From: Spirochaetota bacterium
GTDB lineage: Bacteria > Spirochaetota > Spirochaetia > Treponematales > UBA12059
DNA length: 64,000 nucleotides
Assembly: GCA_029547205.1 (NCBI GenBank)
Contig: JAKPPT010000068.1
Span: forward strand, 167,922-231,921
Direction of reading: 5' to 3'
The notes under the pieces: generated by a model
The model's database searches: none
What the model saw: only the letters and a program-made list of their open reading frames with translations
What the model was told of the DNA's origin: nothing
Shown here: positions 25,705 through 34,520 of the stretch, one piece after another
Layout: every line of letters starts with the position of its first letter
How positions within the stretch are numbered: the first letter of the stretch is position 1
Position numbers and translations under genes: made by a program

Positions 25705-27651
25705 ACTATCAATACGCTGCAGTGTCTCTGTCAATAATGCTACAAGCTCAGCTTCTATGCCAGGATTGTTTCCCTGAATATCTACCATAATTCTAAACAG
25801 AGGCTCAGTTCCAGATTCTCGCATCCAGACAAAACCAATCGGTGTAGTGCCGCTCTGCAGTAAAATCTTGAGTCCGCCTCTTCCAATTTCGTTCTGTGCA
25901 GTAATTGGGAATTCCTGCATACCAGAACTCTGTAAGACTGTATATGTTACATTGTCAAACTGATAAGATAGTACCGATTGTATTGTTTTATAAAATTCTG
26001 GAATCGTCAGAAAAAACTGCTGTTTTAGTTCAACGGGTGGTTTATGTTTAATCGTTAAAGCTGCCCTGCTCTCAAACACACTCGTTGTAGTCCACAGAGG
26101 CAGCGTTTCTGCAACATCTGAAAGCGAAAAAGTATCAAAATAAGCATCTCCCCGGTTTGTTCGTTCGAGCCACACTCTAAAGGGACAGACCTTGTTGCGA
26201 AGTGCAGTTATTTTTAAGAGCGAACCGAGTGTTGAAAGAGGATCACGGACGCTCGATGGATAGATGATAACTCCGCCATTTGAGCCTTCCCCAATAATAC
26301 GTACATCCCAGCCTTCTTTCCGGAGTTCGCGGGCACGGCTTACCACATTAGCTTCTCCTGTTTCAGTGCGGAACACCTTAGCGCCAAAAACCCCAGCAAT
26401 TGCATCAATCCTGAGACTCGTTGCATCGTTACAAACTACTGCAAGCTTTTTTCCTTGCTGGGCTGAAGCAAGCTCAGATAACACGGTAAGCGCGAATGTT
26501 TCCTGCGCTTCCAGCGGTCTTGGCTTCTGTTGCTCTTCATCCCAGATAACTATATTGCCTCTATCGCCATCACAATCGGGGACATACCCCATCAGTATGG
26601 TATTATCCTGTTCGTGCTCCCTGGTTAAAATTTCAGCACAGTCTGTAAGCGATTCTCCTTCCGGGACTATTCTGTGGACAAAATGACCAGGAACATTGTT
26701 AAATGGAAGATATGTTGCTCCCATGCTGGTAATAAAATTTTCATCTATCGAGAGAATTCTCGAAGACCCATTGAGTTCCGCAACTATACCAACACCATAG
26801 TTTTCTATTTCATCAGCATACGAATTAAAAACAGTTTCCTGTTCCTGCTGGCGTTCAATTGGCACATTGGTAAAAACTTCTCGCGAAAATAAGAGGTAGT
26901 CTGAAAGCGCTTGCCGTTTAACACGCGGAGCTCTCATAAACACCGCACTAACCTGTGCAGGATCGAGTGTGGCCATGAGCGAAGCAATACAGTCTATATC
27001 AGCTTTACTGCAAGCATCCTGTTTGAGTTCAGCAATAAGTCGTTTTGCAGTATCTGGCGAGAGCACTCCGCCATCAGATAAACCAAACTTGATGCCGTTG
27101 TGTCCCGGCGGGTTATGGCTTGCAGAGATATAGCAAAATCCATGCAGCTTCTGATACGGTGCTGCTGTTTCTCGATTACTTTCAGAAGATTCTGAATCAC
27201 CTGAACTGTGTGGAAGTTTAGTGCCATGCGTACTATTTGTTGCACTATGCATGTACACAGCAGCCATAATTTCCGGAGCACTCATAATAAACCCATAGTG
27301 CACAGCAATACCATGAGCAAGAAATACACGAATCATAGCATCGGCTAAAGCGGGTCCTGTCGGCCGTGTATCGATTCCAAGAATAATATGCACCGATTCA
27401 CCAGCATAGTGCTGCTTGAGAAACTGGGCAAACACATGCGCCATTCTTCCAGCAACATACACAGCAGCTGGTGTGAGAGCACTTTCCATGTCATCATCGT
27501 TACGGCCAAATACACCACGCCATCCCGATGCCGATAAAATCAATGAGTTAAAAAAAGCGCTCGCTTCTTCTGGATTTGGTTTTATTGTTAGTGGATTTTT
27601 GTCAGGGTCTCCCATATACATGGAAGTCCCCGGATAAATGCTGATGCTCAT
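25702..27651 (-). CDS. Phosphohexomutase (phosphoglucomutase/phosphomannomutase family)
   Basis: A 649-residue alpha-D-phosphohexomutase. The phosphoserine loop is SASHNP, the metal loop DCDGDRG, the sugar-binding loop GEGSNGG (GExSG-type) and the phosphate-binding loop RESGTEPLFR. It interconverts hexose 1- and 6-phosphates. It is longer than usual (450-580): there is a serine-rich insertion shortly before the phosphoserine loop (about residues 147-175) and extra sequence in the middle. The start is ATG 27651; the longer GTG frame contains the GGGAGG ribosome binding site. The stop codon comes from the adjoining inverted repeat. It follows csrA by 39 bp and may be transcribed with the flagellar block. 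Confidence 0.88.
   Translation of the reverse strand: MSISIYPGTSMYMGDPDKNPLTIKPNPEEASAFFNSLILSASGWRGVFGRNDDDMESALTPAAVYVAGRMAHVFAQFLKQHYAGESVHIILGIDTRPTGPALADAMIRVFLAHGIAVHYGFIMSAPEIMAAVYMHSATNSTHGTKLPHSSGDSESSESNRETAAPYQKLHGFCYISASHNPPGHNGIKFGLSDGGVLSPDTAKRLIAELKQDACSKADIDCIASLMATLDPAQVSAVFMRAPRVKRQALSDYLLFSREVFTNVPIERQQEQETVFNSYADEIENYGVGIVAELNGSSRILSIDENFITSMGATYLPFNNVPGHFVHRIVPEGESLTDCAEILTREHEQDNTILMGYVPDCDGDRGNIVIWDEEQQKPRPLEAQETFALTVLSELASAQQGKKLAVVCNDATSLRIDAIAGVFGAKVFRTETGEANVVSRARELRKEGWDVRIIGEGSNGGVIIYPSSVRDPLSTLGSLLKITALRNKVCPFRVWLERTNRGDAYFDTFSLSDVAETLPLWTTTSVFESRAALTIKHKPPVELKQQFFLTIPEFYKTIQSVLSYQFDNVTYTVLQSSGMQEFPITAQNEIGRGGLKILLQSGTTPIGFVWMRESGTEPLFRIMVDIQGNNPGIEAELVALLTETLQRIDS
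26182..26191 (+). repeat. GGGACAGACC dispersed word, copy 9
   Basis: Inside the mutase gene, antisense to its reading direction; the coding strand reads GTC TGT CCC and gives VCP, a third reading phase for this word. Confidence 0.6.
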
Positions 27652-27690
27652 ATTACCTCCCTGCACTGCAGTGAGGTAATAGTAATAGTT

Positions 27691-27918
27691 TTACTTTTTA
27701 TGTGCAATATCGATAGAAGGAAGCTGAATACCTCCCGATGCTGCAGCGAGTTTATTCTGCTCTTGAATAGCATCATAAAGCTCTCTGCGAAAAACCTTTA
27801 CATCAGAAGGAGCCTCAATTCCCAGTTTAACCTGATCACCCTTTACTTCGATGATAGTAATGGTTATCTGATCCCCTATTTGAAGTTTTTCATTGATTTT
27901 TCGTGATAGTATCAGCAT
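27691..27918 (-). CDS. csrA: Carbon storage regulator CsrA
   Basis: A 75-residue RNA-binding protein. It begins [22 protein letters not shown] and continues through [18 protein letters not shown], the canonical CsrA beta-strand set including the RNA-contacting LILSRK and the VFRREL segment. It binds GGA-containing leaders and represses translation of flagellar and metabolic mRNAs. Its antagonist FliW is encoded 2 bp upstream, so binding partner and regulator are made from one transcript. A tail of about 15 residues beyond the usual end is seen. Confidence 0.97.
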   Translation of the reverse strand: MLILSRKINEKLQIGDQITITIIEVKGDQVKLGIEAPSDVKVFRRELYDAIQEQNKLAAASGGIQLPSIDIAHKK

Positions 27919-27920
27919 GG

Positions 27921-28367
27921 TTATTCCTTTTTGACTCTAGCAAGCTCTGCAAGAATATCATGCTTGACACTCCAGCGTGGATCTGCGAGTACCAACTGTA
28001 CACCTAGCCGTGTAGTGCGAGAAATGAGCAAAGGTCCCATAAGATTTGCCGTAACTGCACCACCCCCTGGCGGAACCGTTACAAGCACAAGCACCAGTGC
28101 ATCCTCCGGCGTTTTTATGCCAAGCTGAGTAGTATATTCATCAGGTGCATCGATAGTATAATCAGGCCTAAAAAGAAATGGATCCAGCAAAATAAAATTA
28201 AGATCAGGTGTTTGGAGTGATTGCAGATAAAAATAAGGTTTTTGCGGTGCATCCAGTAATGCATATCGTGTAAAATCTTCAAACCCTATTAAACCAGCAG
28301 GAAAGGTAATTACCTGCCGCTCATCTATTGCGATTTCTCCCATTGTTTTTGTTTGTATCGTAAGCAT
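27921..28367 (-). CDS. fliW: Flagellar assembly factor FliW
   Basis: A 148-residue protein that opens with [34 protein letters not shown], the FliW signature, and has the PFLFRPDY and [10 protein letters not shown] segments. FliW binds CsrA and releases it when free flagellin drops or rises, coupling flagellin synthesis to export. GGGGGAG stands before ATG 28367. The gap to flgL (130 bp) is longer than the other gaps of the block and could hold a second promoter, but none was recognised. Confidence 0.96.
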   Translation of the reverse strand: MLTIQTKTMGEIAIDERQVITFPAGLIGFEDFTRYALLDAPQKPYFYLQSLQTPDLNFILLDPFLFRPDYTIDAPDEYTTQLGIKTPEDALVLVLVTVPPGGGAVTANLMGPLLISRTTRLGVQLVLADPRWSVKHDILAELARVKKE

Positions 28368-28497
28368 AGCTCCCCCAATCGATGTAAAGTAATTATAGCA
28401 TTTGTTATGGTATTCAATTTGAATAACTACCCTGCTTGTTTATCAGCTGGCAATTTACTCTACAGGTTTACCATAGCATTCCGCGTTACTCTTCTCA

Positions 28498-29733
28498 CTA
28501 CCGCAAAAATTCGAGCAGAGTCTGCGGTAGCACTTTCCCTGCCATACGGAGTGATGCCTCGTGAGTATACTCCATCATTTTATATTCGGTGATTGCCTGA
28601 GTTATATCAAGGTCTTTTTCATCAGCAAGGAGCTTCGTCACATCAGGGATTTCCTTGTTAAGCCGTAAGGCTGTGCTTTCAAGCCGTTCCATCACAGAAC
28701 CAATCTGTGCAAGCCGTCTGTTCATATTATCCATTGCGGAATCAATAGCACCGAGCGCTCTCCCGCTTATCTCTGCCTGGTTCCCGGTATAGAGTGCGTT
28801 CCGCAGATTCATTACAACATCGAACAGGGAACCGCCGGAAACCCGAGCTGTTACTGCATAATCATTTGGGACACCTGACCCCGAAAGAATACCCAAATCA
28901 CGGAGTACGGTACCATTTTCGTCCAATTGTATTCGGCGTGCTTCTGTCCCTTCAAGCACAAGCGTTGTATTTGCAGGATCAAGGCTGGCTTTGACTGCTG
29001 CTCCTGAATCATTTATTTTTGCAATAATTGCATGAACTGTATCGCCAGGTTTAATTGCTATTTCCTGACCGTTAATAAATATTGACGAGCTTTCCAATGC
29101 ACGGAAATTTGAAGCATTGACACTTCCTGCAACACGCTGACGCTCTGCCCAGAAAACACTATCACCAGGGATATTCATATCGATGTAGGCATTTTCTGTA
29201 ATTTCTGCCTGAGGGCTTGCTATACCTCCCATATAGAGCACTTGTGAAACTACGCTGTGTCCTGCTTCAGGAGTTTTTCCCATAACTGTGCGCCAGGGTT
29301 CTGTTCTCGATTTGTCCCCTGCAAAAATAAAATCACCATCGGGACCACGCGCATTAGCAATCTGAACAAGCTCTGCGAGGAGCTGATCAACTTCTTCTGC
29401 CATTGCTTGAGTATCGTGCTTGGTAAACGTCCCATTTGCGCCAGCTACCGCTAGTTCACGAATGCGCTGCATAATTTCTTGAGTTTGCCGCATGTAGCCT
29501 TCAACAATACGCGCCCTGTCCTGAACATACTGTACATTTTTTTCATACCGGTTAAGCCGGAACACAAAAGAGTCATACCGTACTGCATGAGCTGCTGCCA
29601 TAGGATCGTCTCTTAAATTTTCAAGCCGCTCCTGACGTGCGATTTTATTGGACATGCTTGTCATAGCATCTTCTTTACGTGCCAGCCAGAAACGCATATC
29701 ATCATTCATCATGTTTGTACTTACCCGTCTCAT
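28498..29733 (-). CDS. flgL: Flagellar hook-filament junction protein FlgL
   Basis: A 411-residue protein with flagellin-type N- and C-terminal coiled coils. The N-terminus RRVSTNMMNDDMRFWLARKEDAM and the segment PDGDFIFAGDKSRTEPW identify HAP3/FlgL. The C-terminus (ITEYKMMEYTHEASLRMAGK..LLEFLR) matches the D0 helix. The middle is extended compared with short FlgLs of about 300 residues, as is usual in spirochaetes. It joins the filament to the hook in the periplasm. AAAGGAG precedes ATG 29733, 21 bp after flgK. Confidence 0.95.
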   Translation of the reverse strand: MRRVSTNMMNDDMRFWLARKEDAMTSMSNKIARQERLENLRDDPMAAAHAVRYDSFVFRLNRYEKNVQYVQDRARIVEGYMRQTQEIMQRIRELAVAGANGTFTKHDTQAMAEEVDQLLAELVQIANARGPDGDFIFAGDKSRTEPWRTVMGKTPEAGHSVVSQVLYMGGIASPQAEITENAYIDMNIPGDSVFWAERQRVAGSVNASNFRALESSSIFINGQEIAIKPGDTVHAIIAKINDSGAAVKASLDPANTTLVLEGTEARRIQLDENGTVLRDLGILSGSGVPNDYAVTARVSGGSLFDVVMNLRNALYTGNQAEISGRALGAIDSAMDNMNRRLAQIGSVMERLESTALRLNKEIPDVTKLLADEKDLDITQAITEYKMMEYTHEASLRMAGKVLPQTLLEFLR

Positions 29734-29754
29734 GTTAAGTCTCCTTTACACAGT

Positions 29755-31629
29755 TTAGACACCCATGCGGTTGATAATAGTATCGAGCATCTGATCAAAG
29801 TGCTGAATAAACTTTGCAGCAGCTGCATAACCATGCTGAAACTTAATCATATTGGAAAGTTCCTCATCGATATTAACTCCAGAAATCGAATCCCGCATAT
29901 CGGTGAGGTTTTTTACAATACGAGCCTGTGTTTCTCCCATTCTATCAGCCTGCTCGCCCTTAAGTCCGATGCGTCCCACTGCATACGCAAAATACTCATC
30001 AAAGGTTCCCTCCTGGCCAACCATAACGGTACTTGAACGCAATTTTGCAATGGCAAGTGCAGCGTCCCCATTTCCAACTTCGGCAGGTCTACCATTTACA
30101 CCAAAACCGGCAGCAACATTGGTGATATCACCCTTAATTTCATTGGTCAGCTCGATCCAACCAGCAGGATGAGCAATCGGTGCAACACCAAACGAAGATC
30201 CGTCGCGCAGCAGCGTAGCAGCATCGGCACGGTCCCAGGTAAAGGCTCCTTCAGCACCGCTTGCATTGAGGATACCAGCATAACCAACTAGAAATTCACC
30301 GCTGTCTTCTACTGATCGAATGACAAAATCGGGATTTGCAAGGTTATCACTTACCGTTCCACGGAGTTCGAGTCTGCCATCAAATGTAAGCCGCGCAGTT
30401 ACCTCTGCACCTGAATTATTGATTCTGCTGATAATGTCGCCAACGGTATCGGTGGGTTTATATTCGATAGTGATAGGCCCCTGTGCACCTGCAAGTCTTA
30501 TTACACCTGCAATACCTACCTGATCCTGTGCATTGAGTGTGTTGCTGCCCGTCATACGGTGGAGCATTGTACTGTCGTATACACCATCGCCATTACGGTC
30601 ATAGTTACCGGCTACATTGTTTACGCGTGGCTGTTCGGTAAAAAACGCTATACCTGTTTTGCCGTTAAGCCCGTACGCATTCTGATGAATTTCGTTGACC
30701 ATATCGGTAAAGGTCAATGTCAGCGTATCGAGCAGTGCTATTTCTTCACGGATGTCGCCATCCCGAAGCTCAAACAATGAACCGAGCGAACCACCTTTAA
30801 TAAATGCCTGAGTGCCTGTATCACCCCAGCGAATCATAGTATACCCATTGTTGTTAGGATCGGTGTCGGTCTCAAACGTCCGTCCAATTTTCCCCTGTAC
30901 GAGCACATGACCATCGACATGCACCATAAACTCATTAGGATCCCGGTTGTCAGTAGTAACCGGAACGAGCTGCCCGAGTTTTTCGACAAGGAGATCACGC
31001 CTGTCATAGAGGTCGTTAGGATTGTCCCCCATGGCTTCTACCTTGACAATCTCTTCATTGAGGGCAGCAATTTGCCTGATATAGGTATTAACCTGATTGA
31101 CCGTCGTTTGAATATCCTGCTCAGTCATATCACGGGTCGAAGAAAGACGCTGGTACCGGGTGTGAATTGCATCGAGCAGGGTTTTTGCACGTTGAACAAC
31201 TGCCTCCCGCTGAGGGAGTTCTGCTGGATGCAGAGAGAGCTCCTGCCAGGAATCCCAAAATTTATCCATCTGTGTTCTGACAGAAACCTCCGATGGCTCA
31301 TTATAGATTTGTTCAAGCATCAAAATATATTTATTTCTAGTATTCCAGTATCCAAGATCTCCCATTTGTGCAACAATACGCTGATCGAGTAGTGTGTCCC
31401 TTGCACGGGATATTCGCAGGATAAGCGGACCCTGACCTATCTGACCGGGTGTCTCCTCGCGATTGAGATGAGGCATATAGAGCGGAGACATGGTTCCTAT
31501 TTCTACCCGCTGACGGGAATAGCCTTCTGTCGAAGCATTTGTAAGGTTGTGACCTATCGTAACAAGTCCCTGCTGTTGGCTGATGAGACCGCGTTTACCA
31601 ATTTCGATCCCTATAAAGGTTGATATCAT
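29755..31629 (-). CDS. flgK: Flagellar hook-associated protein FlgK
   Basis: A 624-residue hook-associated protein 1. The N-terminus carries the rod/hook motif GLVTIGHNLTNASTEGYSRQRV; the central region has the conserved LPQREAVVQRAKTLLDAI and NDLYDRRDLLVEKLGQLVPV; the C-terminus ends SGVNIDEELSNMIKFQHGYAAAAKFIQ, the D0 helix. It forms the first junction ring between hook and filament. GGAGG precedes ATG 31629. It lies 19 bp after flgN. Confidence 0.97.
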   Translation of the reverse strand: MISTFIGIEIGKRGLISQQQGLVTIGHNLTNASTEGYSRQRVEIGTMSPLYMPHLNREETPGQIGQGPLILRISRARDTLLDQRIVAQMGDLGYWNTRNKYILMLEQIYNEPSEVSVRTQMDKFWDSWQELSLHPAELPQREAVVQRAKTLLDAIHTRYQRLSSTRDMTEQDIQTTVNQVNTYIRQIAALNEEIVKVEAMGDNPNDLYDRRDLLVEKLGQLVPVTTDNRDPNEFMVHVDGHVLVQGKIGRTFETDTDPNNNGYTMIRWGDTGTQAFIKGGSLGSLFELRDGDIREEIALLDTLTLTFTDMVNEIHQNAYGLNGKTGIAFFTEQPRVNNVAGNYDRNGDGVYDSTMLHRMTGSNTLNAQDQVGIAGVIRLAGAQGPITIEYKPTDTVGDIISRINNSGAEVTARLTFDGRLELRGTVSDNLANPDFVIRSVEDSGEFLVGYAGILNASGAEGAFTWDRADAATLLRDGSSFGVAPIAHPAGWIELTNEIKGDITNVAAGFGVNGRPAEVGNGDAALAIAKLRSSTVMVGQEGTFDEYFAYAVGRIGLKGEQADRMGETQARIVKNLTDMRDSISGVNIDEELSNMIKFQHGYAAAAKFIQHFDQMLDTIINRMGV

Positions 31630-31648
31630 ACGTTCCTCCAGCGCTCAC

Positions 31649-32146
31649 TCAGAGCGATGTATCAATAACTATCGGCATGGATTCGGCATGGCGAAGAGTA
31701 CCCTTTCTCCCATACAGTTTCCCTTTTTGTTCCGGGAATAGTTCCTGCATAATTGCACCAATCGACTCCGATGAACTCTGAGCAAACGCTCGAAGCGCAT
31801 CATTTTCTATTTTTGCACGTGTTGCCATAACTTTGATATTGAGCACTGCATCTCGAATCATCGAATTGTATGGTTCCGGTATACAGGCTAAAAGTTCCTG
31901 CCTCGTAGCTGTACCAGGTAATCCGAAGGCATTGCATAATTTCTCCCATGCCTGGCATCTATTTTTTTCACACATATTTACGGTCTCTGCACTACGTGTT
32001 GCCTTTTCATATGCTTCCTGCAATAAAAGCCAATCCCTGTCAAAAATAGCAGTACGCATATCAGACTGTGCTGTAATAAACTCTGCAAGCGCACTGGATT
32101 CTTTAACTACACAACTGATGAAATAATGGATAAGATCGGTATTCAT
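31649..32146 (-). CDS. flgN: FlgN-like flagellar export chaperone
   Basis: A 165-residue, mostly helical acidic protein directly upstream of flgK. Its size and position, with alternating hydrophobic/charged helices (CVVKESSALAEFITAQSDMR; VMATRAKIENDALRAFAQSS), fit FlgN, the chaperone that delivers FlgK and FlgL to the export apparatus. Sequence identity within FlgN is low, so the call rests largely on context. ATG 32146 is used because the GGAGG ribosome binding site lies inside the longer GTG frame. It is the first gene of the flagellar block. Confidence 0.72.
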   Translation of the reverse strand: MNTDLIHYFISCVVKESSALAEFITAQSDMRTAIFDRDWLLLQEAYEKATRSAETVNMCEKNRCQAWEKLCNAFGLPGTATRQELLACIPEPYNSMIRDAVLNIKVMATRAKIENDALRAFAQSSSESIGAIMQELFPEQKGKLYGRKGTLRHAESMPIVIDTSL

Positions 32147-32179
32147 GCTTACCTCCACAAACCTGGCATTCCTTTGTTA

Positions 32180-32187
32180 CTATCGGC
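32180..32187 (-). promoter_or_regulatory. Candidate sigma-28 -10 element ahead of flgN
   Basis: The minus strand reads GCCGATAG, seven of eight matches to the flagellar sigma-28 -10 consensus GCCGATAA, 34 bp upstream of the flgN start. The -35 side is poor (TCATTATT at the expected distance), so this is tentative. Confidence 0.35.
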
Positions 32188-32202
32188 AGAGGAAATGCAA
32201 TA

Positions 32203-33261
32203 ATGAAGCTAAATTTTTGGTTTCATGAATTGTGTGGATTAAAATTGATGATTGTGAAAGTGAGTATTATATTTTGTAATGTGAAATACATATTGTTTAT
32301 AACCATACCTCTTGTATTATCAATTGCATTGTGTTCCTGTTTGCCAAAGCCATATGTTGAATCGTATATAGAATCAAATGCTGTATGGTCGGAAGACTAT
32401 CAAACCATTGCAATCATTCGAACAACCTATAAAACTCAAACCCCCGAAAAACTATTTTATGCTGATGAAACAGCTCAAGGATGGAAAAATATTATTTATC
32501 TAACCGATTCCAGTTTACAAAATCGTCAAAAAATTTATGAATGGGATGATGAAAAAGGCGACACAGGCCAGGCATGGCTGCAAACAGTTCCAGTTTATTA
32601 TAATAGTGATCAAAAAGCCTTATACTACCCTTTTCTAACCTATGGCGTTATCCGAAAAATACAAACCAATCAGGTTCATCATATAAACATACCCAAAGAA
32701 ACAATAAAAACTATATTTGTCTATGATAACAAACCAGTGTATGAATCAGATGGACTCGTTCCTGTTATTGAAGTTTTGCCATCATATTCTGGCAGCTATG
32801 TGGCAGTAGTACACCAGGTTTATATATATGATTCATTAACAGCAGGTGCATATATAACAGCAATAGGTATTTTTACATATGCAGGCGAGTATATTGGTTT
32901 CATTAACCTTTCCGAATATAACAATAAAGATATATATCTTAAGAAAAATTACTATCCTATACTCAGTGGTTTTAATGTAGTGCCAACACATACTGAAACG
33001 CTTACCGTATGGGAAAATGATACAACGTTCTATGTAATTAATCCCAACCACTGCGTTGATGGCACAAAAGCTGCATATAAAGTAACCGTTGATTCTATGA
33101 ATTTGAATATAGATATTTTAGACACTATCCCAATAATAAATTTTTCACGATCGACTGCTGGAGGTCCAGTTTCTGATGGGAACCCTAAAAAGTTTCTAGT
33201 TATTGTCAACAATCCAGAAATTCCAAATTCAAAGGAAATTGGATTAGCAATTCAAAATTAA
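32203..33261 (+). CDS. Hypothetical lipoprotein
   Basis: A frame of 352 codons that I do not recognise. Residues of about 27-48 are a hydrophobic export signal ending in IALCSC, a relaxed spirochaetal lipobox, so the mature protein should be lipid-anchored and periplasmic or surface-exposed. The mature part is beta-rich with many Tyr, Asn and Thr residues and has an NPNHCVDG segment. The start is unclear: ATG 32203 lies 10 bp from AGAGGA, but the signal peptide would fit better from the Met at codon 16. It runs divergent from flgN and is followed by decayed sequence. Confidence 0.6.
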   Translation: MKLNFWFHELCGLKLMIVKVSIIFCNVKYILFITIPLVLSIALCSCLPKPYVESYIESNAVWSEDYQTIAIIRTTYKTQTPEKLFYADETAQGWKNIIYLTDSSLQNRQKIYEWDDEKGDTGQAWLQTVPVYYNSDQKALYYPFLTYGVIRKIQTNQVHHINIPKETIKTIFVYDNKPVYESDGLVPVIEVLPSYSGSYVAVVHQVYIYDSLTAGAYITAIGIFTYAGEYIGFINLSEYNNKDIYLKKNYYPILSGFNVVPTHTETLTVWENDTTFYVINPNHCVDGTKAAYKVTVDSMNLNIDILDTIPIINFSRSTAGGPVSDGNPKKFLVIVNNPEIPNSKEIGLAIQN

Positions 33262-33521
33262 ATGAGCTTTTACGTAACATAGTCACCCACACAGAGATTA
33301 AGCCACAAGGTATCTAAAAGACATCTTTGTACCGGTTATAGCACTGACTTGGCACTATGATGCTTGGAAGCCAAGCCATTTACAGGATAACCACTGTGGT
33401 ATTCTTGCTACTCTTTTTTTACTGCATAACTCTAAACAAAGTGCTCCAGTACGCACACATTATATATCAACTGATTTCATCGACTTAAGGTAGCGTCCTG
33501 CGGGGATCATTTCTCTTCAAT

Positions 33522-33817
33522 GATCAGATAATGCAAATCGACTGCCTGACGAAGAATTTTCTGTAGTGCAGTATACACAGGTAAGCTTTGATAAAAACGT
33601 GAGTGATGCCACTGGCACTAGGGAAGCGCAGTCGATACCCAAGGGTTTTGTCCGGAGGCTCAAAGCCTGCGCTTTTACGCAAGCTAAGTATCGCTTTGCA
33701 GGATGGGCGCGCACAGAAAATGGTGCAGCCGAATATCCTGATACGGCAAGTTTTTCAATCTGGAATACCAACATCACCATCTATTCGCAATGGGTACTTG
33801 CCGTGTGGAGATTTTAA
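33522..33817 (+). pseudogene. Fragment with one InlB-type (Listeria-Bacteroides) repeat
   Basis: An open frame from 33522 encodes one beta-grasp repeat of the InlB B-repeat type. It starts VSFDKN, continues with AQSIPKGF, and ends RFAGWARTENGAAEYPD with NITIYSQW, matching the family's VTFDANGG, FAGWNTKADGSG and ITLYAQW landmarks. Such repeats normally occur in tandem in long surface proteins with signal peptides. Here there is one copy, no signal peptide and no start with a ribosome binding site, so it is best read as a leftover of a deleted surface-protein gene. The remaining part of the 33262-34032 gap carries small hairpins near 33362 and 33854 and no other gene. Confidence 0.72.
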
Positions 33818-33902
33818 GCTCGGTGTTTATGCCCAAGGCGGGCATTTACATACACCCGCGTAGCGGGTATAGTATTTTGCATAGCATTAAGTGAAAAAAA
33901 CT

Positions 33903-33968
33903 ATGCAAAAAAGAATTGTTTTGGTACTGGCCGTTCTATTCATCGCCAGTATCGCACAATGGCTTTAG
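33903..33968 (+). pseudogene. Orphan signal-peptide remnant
   Basis: ATG 33903 opens 21 codons (MQKRIVLVLAVLFIASIAQW plus one) that look exactly like a signal peptide and then hit TAG. It probably marks the start of a lost exported protein, or it could be a tiny membrane peptide. No clear ribosome binding site is present. Confidence 0.4.
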
Positions 33969-34032
33969 CAGTACAACTACTTGATTTCCATGCGGTGAAA
34001 TGGTACAGTGAATTGAAAATAAGGGAAGGTGT

Positions 34033-34509
34033 ATGGGTATACGTGGAGAATTGTTTTCTCTCAAACTGGTTTGCGATGAGCGTACCTATTTTTTTAATGT
34101 AAAAGAAAACCGATTGGGTGATTTATTTCTTACCATTGTAGAAAGCAAAGAGAATGAGCTCAATGCCTATGAACGTCATTCTGTTGTCGTTTTTAAGGAA
34201 AATCTTGATGAATTTATGAGCCAGCTTACTAAAGCAGCAGAAACGCTAAAAAGCATCAAACCAGCACCGTACACAAAAAAAATACCTCATAAAATCAGCT
34301 CCAGTGATGAACAGGCTGCATCATTCGCAGCACAAACTAAAAAACCTATCGTTCGTATTAAGAAAAATCAAGATCAGCAACATGAACACAAAAAGAAATC
34401 ACCACGTTCTGCATCAGTAGTTTCTATACGTCATAAAGAGACAAAGGATGCAAATGCAGTTCAAAATAAAACAGACTCTTCTGAAGCAGATCAAAATGCT
34501 CACGATTAA
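34033..34509 (+). CDS. PUR-domain DNA/RNA-binding protein with a basic tail (BpuR-like)
   Basis: A 158-residue protein. Residues 1-80 form a PUR-alpha domain (GELFSLKLVCDERTYFFNVKENRLGDLFLTIVESKE..YERHSVVVFKENLDEFMSQL), close to BpuR of Borrelia (annotated DUF3276 in many genomes). BpuR binds DNA and RNA and tunes gene expression. Here the tail of about 75 residues is Lys/Arg/Gln-rich (KKPIVRIKKNQDQQHEHKKK, then SPRSASVVSIRHKETKD), longer than in Borrelia. AAGGGAAGG precedes ATG 34033, and a radical SAM gene starts 11 bp after the stop. Confidence 0.88.
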   Translation: MGIRGELFSLKLVCDERTYFFNVKENRLGDLFLTIVESKENELNAYERHSVVVFKENLDEFMSQLTKAAETLKSIKPAPYTKKIPHKISSSDEQAASFAAQTKKPIVRIKKNQDQQHEHKKKSPRSASVVSIRHKETKDANAVQNKTDSSEADQNAHD

Positions 34510-34520
34510 TAAACCAGTAT

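Noticed and set aside
33350-33372. TTGGCAC...TGC resembling a sigma-54 promoter
   Set aside because: Spacing between GG and GC is nine, not ten, and no intact gene lies downstream.
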